From the NCBI GenBank assembly GCA_934045905.1, contig OW203773.1, positions 13,751,246 through 13,815,245 on the forward strand: 64,000 bases of DNA, given 5' to 3'. Origin of the DNA: Leuctra nigra. Its lineage: Eukaryota; Arthropoda; Insecta; Plecoptera; Leuctridae. Below the pieces are notes generated by a model. The model did no database searches. It saw nothing but the letters and a program-made list of their open reading frames with translations, and was not told the DNA's origin. Made by a program: the position numbers and the translations under genes. Positions 54,918-64,000 of this stretch are shown here, one piece after another; position 1 is the first letter of the stretch, and each line of letters starts with the position of its first letter.

Positions 54918-56044
54918 ATCCCAGAAAAAACACTCCGTGTAAAAATACCAGCCAAGTCTCTTTAACTATAAAAAAAATAGAAGAAATCTAAAAATTCAGC
55001 ACTGAAAAGGAGTGATATCAAAAAAGGAGCCAAGTCAACGAATTTTCCAAATTTTAATCGTACCATTGAAATAAAAATATCAACCCCCGAGAAATACTTA
55101 AAAAAAGGACTTGGCGCATCGTTTTTTTAAAGACATTTTTCTATTCTTAAGCTTATGCCACTCACATACTACGTAGTTCAGAAATGCCTAGAAAAATTGG
55201 GACAAAACTTTCAAATTAAATATTGAACATTCTGTAAAATATTTTAAATTTAAATATAAGTACGCAAAGAAACATAGCATTGTCTTACAAGCAATAAATA
55301 CAGAACAGTTGTGTTTGTGATTGGTAGGTACCTATAGTTTTGTGGGTACATCAACATACCTACTACAGCATTATACTTTGAACCTTCTCGCCGTGTAATT
55401 AATTGCTATTAATTAACATTTTATACCAAAAAAATTCATAAATTTCATAACGTATTACTTTAGATAAAAATCTAGTCAGTAATTATTTGAGCAGCATGGC
55501 TCAGTGCACTAGTCACTTATACAAATCTCATTGACGGCCTTCTTGTAATGAGCGCTTTCGCTATTTCCCTCAGTCACGATATTGAGAAGTATGATTGATT
55601 AATATGACCCTAGAAATAGTGGCAATAACGAATAGACTAGGCCGCTTCCGTTTATTCGTTATTCGTTTATCCGTTTATTTCCTCTGAATATTGACAAAAT
55701 ACCAAAACTGCCAGTAGGTAAGAGTACTAGTTATATTAAAACGTAGTATGATTCGTCGATAATGAATGTGATATACTCAGGAAAATATACTTGTAGAGTT
55801 CTTCCTATACTTTTAGGATAGAAAAGTGTCTTTAAAAAAACGATGCGCCAAGTCCTTTTTTTAAGTATTTCTCGGGGGTTGATATTTTTATTTCAATGAT
55901 ACGATTAAAATTTGGAAAATTCGTTGACTTGGCTCCTTTTTTGATATCACTCCTTTTCAGTGCTGAATTTTTAGATTTCTTCTATTTTTTTTATAGTTAA
56001 AGAGACTTGGCTGGTATTTTTACACGGAGTGTTTTTTCTGGGAT
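54918..56044. mobile_element. 1.1-kb element with ~230-bp terminal inverted repeats
   Basis: ATCCCAGAAAAAACACTCCG at the left; near-perfect inverse ending GTTTTTTCTGGGAT at the right. Arms 54918-55152 and 55818-56044. The ~665-bp middle has no coding capacity. Target duplication not resolved. Confidence 0.8.
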
Positions 56045-56177
56045 TTACTCAGTACGTGCACTGTTTCATTAATATTTATATTATTTTTTATTTATGGTTA
56101 CGCTAGATTTCTGGGTAAAATACGTACCTACTAAAGAACATAACGAGCATAGTTTTAAATTGTTATGAGTGGCTAAT

Positions 56178-56330
56178 ACCCTGTTCACACTATAATATTT
56201 GATCTCCATTAACTTAATCTCTGTTAAAAGATAATCGAGTTCAGTTATCTAGCATGCATTCATATTGTGACTAAATTGAGATTAAATATTTAACAGAGAT
56301 TATCTTTCATAGTATGAACGAGGTAAAGTC
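56178..56330. mobile_element. Short palindromic MITE
   Basis: ACCCTGTTCACACTATAATA and its degenerate inverse ATAGTATGAACGAGGT, with inner AGATTAA...TTAATCT pairs. Confidence 0.55.
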
Positions 56331-56699
56331 AACTGTGATCTAAGATAAAGGCATTAGATTGGACCATGACATCATACTATAAGGCAAACTTGGCCTGAAA
56401 ACTTTGTATCATTTTCAGTTATCTATTTTCTGCGTTTCATATTATTTATTGTGTTTTTTTTTACTTGTTTTTTGCACATTTTAAATATTTGACTGGCGAA
56501 ACTATACTTTTTATTTCTTATCCACTATAGTATTTTATTTGTCACAATATGTTGCATACATTCATCAAAATTAATTTAAAACAGCTCCTATATTTTCGTA
56601 CAGGATTATTATTTTAATTTCTTATGTAACATATTTTTTTCTGTTCTGTTATTAAATCAAAAAGAAACACTGATTTTCTTCTTCATTATACCCTCCGTC

Positions 56700-57081
56700 A
56701 TTTGCATAAAAACGAATTTACGCATCTCTACAATCAACTCATAAAAAACCAAATCACCGTGTATCAACAACAACAATTACAAATCAAACCGACAAACGAC
56801 ATTATGGATTTTAAGTCAAGTACTTTGGCGCCTGAAAGTCCGTCACCCGCCGCGCGCTGGCAGAATGCCGAGCAAACAGTCACCGCTTTTACCACACGGA
56901 CCGGCGCCGCCTGCTCAGTCGATATCTCTCCATTGCAGTTCGCGCTTGACATTCGTAGAGGAAGGACGTGCACATTCCATTCTAAAAACAACTGTTTTAA
57001 ACCGTGTCAAGTGCTTTGAAAGATAAATATAGTGAGATATTAGTGTTTTCGTTTCAATTAAGTGATAAACAACTGATTTCA
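56700..57081 (+). promoter_or_regulatory. CpG-rich possible promoter / first exon with strong donor
   Basis: A GC- and CpG-rich block (56815-56985) in AT-rich DNA, with a short open frame (56702-57019) that is not convincing as protein. At 57081 there is an ideal donor CAG|GTAAGT, and 57180-57240 keeps CpGs and an inverted CCAAT box (GATTGGCTG). This looks like the 5' end of a + strand gene whose next exon lies beyond the window. Confidence 0.35.
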
Positions 57082-57419
57082 GGTAAGTTTTAAGTTGATA
57101 TTTGATGTCATAAGATCATGCAATACCCGGTTGTGTGACAGGTTAGTCATAGAGGTGACGCCATGTCAGCTGGTGGTCACGTGAGGCGTTCTCGCGATGT
57201 GATTGGCTGGGAAGTGCCGGCGTTATTTGAACATGACCGTGAATATGAAACTATTACTTTACTAGGAAAACGTGTGGTGTGATGCGTTGATTAGCTATCT
57301 ATTGATGCAGCGGTGGGAATTATGACTTTGCTATGACTCATATTTTAAGCTAGGTTCTGTAAATTGGTACAATTTATTATTAAATTGTTTTTTAAATTTA
57401 CAAAATAAAATAAAGAAAC

Positions 57420-57490
57420 GCAATAAGAAAATATAAGAAATATAAGTATAAGTATAAGTATAAGTATAAGTATAAGTAAATATAAGTAGC
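57420..57490. repeat. TATAAG microsatellite
   Basis: About ten copies of TATAAG, some shortened. Confidence 0.8.
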
Positions 57491-57532
57491 TAGGTTGGTA
57501 CATGTTTAAATTTACATTAGTTTTTCTAAATA

Positions 57533-58495
57533 GGGGAGCCGGGGGCTAAAAGGGACGTTTTTCATAAAAAAAAATTATTTTCTTCAACGTTCGACTTTCC
57601 AGAATTGATTTAACTGTTTTAATATAAAAATTGGACTATTACTCACTATATTAAAAAATAAAATCATTGTTGGAGGCCCAATTGTTAAACAACAGCCATT
57701 ATTTTAAAAAATAGTCTGCCTCTGTCCCTTTCAACCCCGACCATGAGGTTGAAAGGGACACTCCCGGGGTTGAAAGGGACACTTAAAAAAATTGATTGTA
57801 AACAATCCTAAATGCATTAATGTCATTAAAGAAGCAATAAATTATTATTATTCTTCATTGTGACGTTAAAAATATCACATTTAGTGCATCACGAGCTCTT
57901 CAAAACTTGCATCGACAAAAGATAGTCCTCGACATCGCACAAACTCAGGAAAATAGTGCGTATAATTAGTTTTTTGAAGAATTAATAACATTTTATTGCA
58001 AGTTTGGTTCATAAATAGGGAACTCGTGTATTCACTGTCATTTCAACCTGTTTTTAATATTTTTCATTGTAGCACCATATAAACTACCTGTCCCTTTCAG
58101 CCCCCAACGATTTGTCCCTTTCAACCCCGAGGCATGCCTCGATATAAAAAGATAACTTGTGTAAAAACTGCCTGTTCAATTTTGCAAATTATGATGTGAA
58201 AATATAACTAATCCATACTAGAGTGATAAAGACAAATGATACAAACCATATTTTTAATACTTTCCATGATATTGACGGTTAAATAACATTGAAAATTCTT
58301 ACTTGCTCGGTGCAAAAACACAAAATATTTTTTTTTCCATTTACTGTTTACAGATTTAGTTGAACTTGATGGTTTAAAATGTTCTTCTTTCTAGTGGCAT
58401 AAAGTGATAAAATTAGGAGACTCTATATGTTACACATTCTAAAGATATTGGCTCTGTCCCTTTCAACCCCTGTCCCTTTCAGCCCCCGGCTCCCC
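57533..58495. mobile_element. TA-flanked TIR element, GGGGAGCCGGGGGCT ends
   Basis: GGGGAGCCGGGGGCTAAAAG at the left and the inverse CCCCCGGCTCCCC at the right, with TA on each side (57531, 58496). Internal copies of GTCCCTTTCAACCCC lie in both orientations near both ends (57720-57790, 58090-58130, 58455-58485). 963 bp, no ORF. Confidence 0.8.
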
Positions 58496-58499
58496 TACC

Positions 58500-59890
58500 T
58501 AGTACTTATATTTTTTTTAGAAGGATTTAAACTTTTTAAATTATTTTTAATTCCAAATTTCGTATTTTTTTACTAGGTACCTACAATTTTACTTTTTTTT
58601 AACTTGAAGTAAATAATTACAGGTAATAATATTAGATATTTAAACCGCTTTAAAGGTAAATGACAAGCAGGAAGGTTGAAAATTGTAGGTATTTAAGGTG
58701 AGTATTTCTCACTGCATTTAATTTATAACATGTAATAAATTTCTAGTTAAAACCCCCGGGAAACCAGGTTTTACTGGAATAAAACATTGCTTCTTAGGAA
58801 AAGTAAGTTGCATTTTAACTTCCTACCAACCAAGCACAGTAATCAGCTTTTAAATACCTACCCGATTATGAATTTACACATGAACAAATCTTCTCTGAAA
58901 CTTACAGTAACTGTAGTGACTGAAATTTACATAGGTATTGAAGTCGTTATAAATTGTAATTCTTAGCAAAATGCAAGAAGTCATACGTTGTGCCTCTGTG
59001 ATTGTATGGATCTTTGCGTTCATGAGAAGTGTAAGAATAGAATATGATACACTTGAATTACACTGGCATGCTAAGTTATTTTTAAAAACGTTATCGACGC
59101 AAAGTCTTGATCAGTAGGTAGCTGGTATTCGTGTCCTACGAAATGTTTCAGAAAACTGTTCACAGCCAAGTCCGTTTTAGCAGAGACCATGTTAAACTGC
59201 ACTAAAATATTTAAATTAACTGTAAAATAACAGTTCATTAGGATTAGTGATGGCCCATTGAAAATTTTCATTTGATAATTTTGAGAAAAATGACATTTTC
59301 AGAAAATTTTCAATGACTATTTATTGAAAATTTGAAATTTTTTGAAAAAGTTTAAATCAATTATACCTATTTGATTTAATAAATGTATGGGCATACTTTG
59401 GATGCATACTGAACTCTATTATGATGTGTGTTGTTGTCTGAGTGGTAAATGTGCAAATTGATCATTAATACAGCATTCAAATTTCCCGCGTATGTAGAAA
59501 TTACAGTCTGGCCAAAATTACAATGAAGAAAAACTGAGATTTGGGATTATATTTGGCTTTCATTTTGATTTTGATTTTACGCTTTTTTCAGATATATTAT
59601 TAACAATTGTGTGCAATAAAGCAATAAAAAAAGTAATTTAAAAAATTTTCAACGCATTGAAAATTTTCAAAAAAAAAATTTTTCAGAAAATTGCCATCAA
59701 TAATTAGGATACAAAAAATTTTGGGTTTATGTATTGTAACAGCTGGCAATAATAATTACTCTTCATTATTTTAATCGTTGTGATGAAAACGGACATACCC
59801 AAATCTTTGTAAATTGTAAAACGATTATTCCGAGATGTTTTCACACTCACAACGTGTAATGGGCTGGAATGATCCTTGAAGTTTTAATTT
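58500..59890. other. AT-rich intergenic DNA
   Basis: No gene seen. 59260-59345 and 59640-59700 carry inverted GAAAATTTTC-rich pieces, probably the ends of a decayed element. Confidence 0.35.
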
Positions 59891-59914
59891 CAGGATATTC
59901 GCATTGGTCGAATT

Positions 59915-60035
59915 GGGGGGGGGGGGGGGGGGAGGGTCTGAAATACCCCATGGGGAATATATTGCCTTTCCCCCCCCCCCCCCCCCCCGCCCCCCATGGC
60001 TAATTTGTCCACTTCACCATCCCCCCCCCCCCCCT
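59915..60035. repeat. Poly(G)/poly(C) tracts
   Basis: G-run at about 59916-59932 and C-runs at about 59970-59988 and 60020-60034, inverted relative to each other as in the hAT-like elements above. Confidence 0.75.
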
Positions 60036-60129
60036 GAGATATTTAAAAATTCAGCACTTTAAGTAAATAAATGTACCCACTTCAAAATATTACCAATTTC
60101 AGAGACCAGTTACGTATCCCTGCTGAAAA

Positions 60130-60595
60130 TTCTTGCCAAGATCTTGCTAAGATCTTGTATTAACCAAGATCTTGCTAAGATCTTATCAAGATCTTGGATT
60201 TACCAAGATCTTGACAAGATCTTGGTAAGGTTTTTGCAAGATCTTGTATTAAACAAGATCTTGCTAAGATCTTACCAAGATCTTGGTAATATCTTGATAA
60301 GATCTTATCAAGATCTTGACAAGACCTAATCAAGATCTTGCTAAGATCTTACCAAGATCTTACCAAGATCTTGGTAATATCTTGATAAGATCTTATCAAG
60401 ATCTTGACAAGACCTAATCAAGATCTTGCCAAAATCTTACCAAGATCTTGGTAAGATCTTGGTAAGATCTTGGTAATATCTTAATAAGATTTTATCAAGA
60501 TCTTGACAAGACCTAATCAAGATCTTGCCAAGATCTTACCAAGATCTTGCCAAGATCTTACCAAGATTTTTTCAAGATCTTGCTAAGGCCCTTAG
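60130..60595. repeat. AAGATCTTG palindromic satellite
   Basis: About 35 copies of a 12-bp word of the type CCAAGATCTTGC; each contains the palindrome AAGATCTT. A further short array lies at 61672-61726. Confidence 0.9.
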
Positions 60596-60599
60596 GAAA

Positions 60600-61265
60600 A
60601 TTTCCTATAGTATATTTTGAAGTAGGTATTCCAAAGTATTATGTAATAACGTGTAGTAAACTATAGTATGTGCTATAGTACTTGAAGTACATGCAAAAAC
60701 TTACTCCATAATACCATAGATTACTGAAGTAAATTCTACAGTATCGGTGGTAAACTAAAGTATAAACTACAGTATTTTTACTACCGCTGAAATAGACTGT
60801 TTTTTACTCTGGAGTAAATATACTTGACCTACTGTAGTAATTGTTGATAAATAAATAATAATAATAATTCTAAGTATGTACTATAGTGTTTTTACTACTT
60901 GCGATATATACTGCAGTTTTCTATAGTAAAGTTATAGGGAACGTACTTCACTGTAGTAATTCGAAGTATGTAGCTAGAGTACTTTGACTACAGACAGAAT
61001 AAGTTTGCTATAGTAAGTTCTATAGGTAGTATATATACTTCATTGAAAATCTATAGTATCTCATCTGTAGTAAAGAAAAGTGTAATCTACAGTATGTTTA
61101 CTATAGCCGATTTATATTGTAGTTTAGTAAATTCTGAAGTATCTTCATTGACTTTTTACTACAGTATTTGTAGTAGTAAGGTATATAAACTACAGAATTT
61201 TTACTTCATTGACTTAGAAAATTTGCACCACATCACCTAGTAAAATAAACTATAGTAATGATACT
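60600..61265. repeat. CTATAGTAA/TTACTACAG degenerate satellite
   Basis: Dispersed words such as CTATAGTAAACTACAGTATT in both orientations over 660 bp, directly following the AAGATCTTG array. Confidence 0.75.
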
Positions 61266-61461
61266 ACAGAGCGTGAGCTGATATATTTTATGGGGAAATA
61301 TCACAGATCAATTTACTTTATAAATAAATCTTAATATTTATCGTTTCTCCTATTTTATCATGTTAATAACAATATAATGATCCACTAAATAATATAAATA
61401 TGTTCACTTAAATATGAAAACTCAATATGATCACTATTAGCGCAGCTAAGTCTTGTCTGCA

Positions 61462-61540
61462 CCGGTGGCCTACTCGGTAAGACGCTCGACTACGGACCAC
61501 GAGATCGCAGGTTCAAAACACGGCGGTTCCACGGGATTTT
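61462..61540 (+). mobile_element. tRNA-like sequence (SINE head or pseudogene)
   Basis: TGGCCTACTCGGTAAGACGC resembles an A box/D arm and GGTTCAAAACA a weak B box. The T loop is poor, so not a functional tRNA. Confidence 0.4.
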
Positions 61541-61724
61541 ATAATTGAAATGTGTAATCAAACCTTGTCCAATACTTCAGAAGAGGTTTCCCGAATGCAA
61601 ATGAGTATTCATAAATATAGAAAATTTTATTTTTTTATGAAATTTTAACGTTTTTTTGGCAGCAAAATGTAGCAAGATCTTAGCAAGATCTTGCTAAGTT
61701 CTTGCAAGATCTTGCTAAGATCTT

Positions 61725-61760
61725 GCGTTTCTACGTGATTTTAAAATCACGTAGAAACGC
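61725..61760. repeat. 36-bp perfect palindrome
   Basis: GCGTTTCTACGTGATTTT followed immediately by its exact inverse, at the end of the second AAGATCTTG array. Confidence 0.9.
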
Positions 61761-62084
61761 ACCAGGAAAAAACAAAGAATAAAATAAATAAAATAAGGAA
61801 AATTTATACGGGTAAATTTATTTTAAGGAAAAAATAAAAGTTTAACGGGGTTTAGCGTTATAAACAAAATCCACCTCAAAACATCTTAAAATTGATTTTA
61901 AAGTGCCAAAAAACTAAAAGCCAATAGCCGGCATGCGGGGTAAGGTTTTTGGTGCATGCCCCCCTCCCCCCACCCCCTCCCCCCACCTTATTCGACACTA
62001 AAAGTTGCAAAACGCCACCTAGCGGAAAAAGTTAGCATCTATACCACGAGTACTTGTGCACATGCGCACAGGGCGGGTTCAGCC

Positions 62085-62410
62085 AAGTCACTTAGATGTC
62101 AATCGTAACGAGTTCAGTAAAAGTTATAATTACATCGCGAAATAACAGAAATTGATGCTAAACCTCAGTGTCAACATTCAAATACAATCGGCATATTTCA
62201 TTACAGCACACATTCATTCAAATTCTTGTGAAAACGAGTTGTCTTTTCACCAAAAATCACCATTTGACAGATGCAAATTGTTTTTCTCACGGCATTCTGA
62301 ACACACATTTTTCTTGACGCATCGTTCAAACAACTGGAATCTGTCAAATGCTGCTTTTGGTGAATAGACATCTCGTTTTCACAAGAATTTGAATGAATGT
62401 GTGCTGTACA
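62085..62410. mobile_element. Foldback element related to 13103-13640
   Basis: Arms with AGTAAAAGTTATAATTACAT, CATTCAAATACAATCGGCAT and CACCATTTGACAG, returning as CTGTCAAATG...CACAAGAATTTGAATG. The right arm is shorter than in the first copy. Confidence 0.65.
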
Positions 62411-62894
62411 CTGTAAAAATTATTTGTAAATTTATATCGCCGAGGTACATTTGATTTTAAATGTTGTGTCTGGTTAATTGGCAATTACCCATACATATTG
62501 AGTCTATTTACCCATAAAGTATTGGTTTTCGAGCATTAAGTGCACATAGTATCATTGAAATTACGGGCTAAAATAACGGAGACATGTTTGGTGAATTTAG
62601 CTGTTCGTTACAATAACTTTACATAGATAGCGTTGCCGTATTTTTATATTATGTCGGGCTCAATTTAACAGCCTGTTCAATATTAATTAACAAAGACACA
62701 GTCGGGCTAAAATAACGGAGACATGTATAGTAAATGGAGGTGTTCGTTAATCGTTACAATTCTTTCATACTCCCAAATTCCGCCAGTAATTCATCATTAA
62801 TGTTCAATGCATTTAAAAATATTTCCTTGAACGACAATGTTTGAATGAAGTCTAAAATAGTATTATTGACGAATAGCAGCAAGAATTTCCATCT

Positions 62895-62965
62895 GCCTGT
62901 TTAGCTCAGCTTGATGAGCCGTGGACTTCTACGCAAAAGAAGTCAAATCTCGGGAAAGGCAAACC
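62895..62965 (+). mobile_element. tRNA-like sequence (SINE head or pseudogene)
   Basis: GTTTAGCTCAGCTTGATGAGC (D arm), GACTTCTACGCAAAAGAAGT (anticodon-like hairpin) and CAAATCTCGGGAAAGG. The acceptor stem is not paired. Confidence 0.45.
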
Positions 62966-63224
62966 AATTTAATTTCTACAACTAGTAGTATGTGAAATGG
63001 CTTCAATTAATCCGTTGTCAAAATGTGATTATTGTAGTTCATTAAGTTGTAATGATTAATTCAAATTTAATTTTTTTGAAGAAGATAGTTGAAATTACCC
63101 AAACATTGGGGCAGTAAATTTATAGCATTGGTGTGCTATATAGCATCACAAAAACGCCCTGCGGACCAAGGTGGGGGCCGCTCCCCCCCTCCCACTTTAT
63201 TAACGCGTGGCAATTTGTTTTCCT

Positions 63225-63255
63225 TGACTTGCCCCCCCCCCCCCCCCCTGGCAGA
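63225..63255. repeat. Poly(C) tract
   Basis: C-run at about 63232-63248 within a C-rich block that resembles the inner part of the hAT-like families. Confidence 0.5.
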
Positions 63256-63632
63256 AATCCTGCCGGCGCCCAAGGACACCATACCTCATCCATGGACCAA
63301 CTTCCAATATTTAACTATGTTTCGATCGTCTACACGGTGTATTTAAGTACACACTGTAGGTACTTAAACATTGTTTAAATACAGCGTGTAGACGAGGCAT
63401 AAGTAAAACTTGGAATCTTTGTACCCATCCACTTATAAAGTAATTTTATTTGTTGGATTGTTGAAAGCATTTTCTTGTCAAGTTGTCCCTCTGAGAGAGT
63501 CTGGCATTTGTCCAGCAAGAATCATGACCCAGAACTTGACTGCTCAGATCGATAACAATGCCGTGGGTAGAACTATTCCTGTGATCAAGCTTAAATTTAA
63601 TAGGTGTTTGAATCAATATTCGATTAGCAGCA

Positions 63633-63900
63633 GCGAGTTTGGCCTTGAAGAGTTTTTAATCGATTTTTATCTTTACCATGCACTTGTTAAAAAATAAGGC
63701 TTTGTACGAGTATTCAGAACAGTTCAATGAAAATAATATCCTAGCTTGGAATGGTTTATTATTTTTATTTTGTCCTACAGACGCTTAGTGTCCGAAAATT
63801 AGTAAAAATACGGCACTAAACGTCTGGTGGAAGAAATAAAACTAATAACCCCTTCCAAACTATCAAATTATTTTCATTGAACTGTTTTGAAGACTCGTAT
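63633..63900. mobile_element. TTAA MITE family 1, truncated at both ends
   Basis: GAGTTTGGCCTTGAAGAG through the central palindrome (GACGCTTAGTGTCCG ... GGCACTAAACGTCTG) to GTTTTGAAGACTCGTA. The extreme termini are missing. Confidence 0.75.
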
Positions 63901-64000
63901 TATTTTTCTTCCTTTTTTATTTTAATTTTGTTTATAAATATAGGTAGTACGTACTACGTACCTTTCTAATGTAAATTTGTACAGAAATTACAAAAACGAA

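Overview
This is a eukaryotic, AT-rich nuclear window, most likely from an insect. It has spliced genes with GT-AG introns, AATAAA poly(A) signals, a decayed Jockey/CR1-type non-LTR retrotransposon, tRNA- and 5S-derived SINEs, and many short terminal-inverted-repeat elements with TTAA, TTA/TAA, TA or 8-bp target duplications. I see no rRNA gene, no CRISPR array and nothing prokaryotic. A hemipteran host is only a guess.

The main content is a head-to-tail pair of paralogous genes on the + strand, here called gene A (2458-18357) and gene B (20185-40978). Neither is found by simple ORF calling, because each is split into about 12 exons, several of them only 21-45 nt. I assembled them by comparing the copies. 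Exon order, splice phase and many exon lengths agree: exons 2, 8, 11 and 12 are 32, 279, 147 and 74 nt in both. Intron 1 is phase 2 and every later intron is phase 1. The chained exons stay in frame to a shared terminal motif. The products are about 752 aa (A, or 741 without a tentative exon 6) and 585 aa (B). I do not recognise the family. It has no obvious signal peptide, a proline/glutamine-rich hypervariable exon 3, and a conserved core in exons 5, 8 and 11. The layout (long introns, phase-1 microexons, fast divergence) resembles bicycle effector genes of aphids and microexon genes of schistosomes, but the sequences do not show the motifs of those families.

Gene B has an unusual 3' end. 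The last 37 nt of its coding region, the TAA stop (which lies inside the AATAAA hexamer) and the downstream GT-rich element are tandemly amplified into 18 units of 76-79 bp (40942-42334). Its introns also carry a (TTC)90 microsatellite and a 2.4-kb array of a 10-bp minisatellite that is open in the exon frame.

The rest is mobile and repetitive DNA. From 42.6 to 43.6 kb a hAT-like element contains a second hAT-like element, both with perfect 8-bp target duplications. At 44.8-45.8 kb on the - strand there is a possible repeat-rich phase-1 exon. Two hAT-like elements filled with CGATATTT-type satellite follow, one of them inserted in ORF1 of the non-LTR element at 47.4-52.3 kb. Beyond that are a tandem repeat carrying a composite ETS/CRE-like motif (54.1-54.8 kb), a 1.1-kb long-TIR element, a CpG-rich possible promoter or first exon (56.7-57.1 kb), a TA-flanked TIR element (57.5-58.5 kb), AAGATCTTG and CTATAGTA satellites (60.1-61.7 kb) and assorted fragments.
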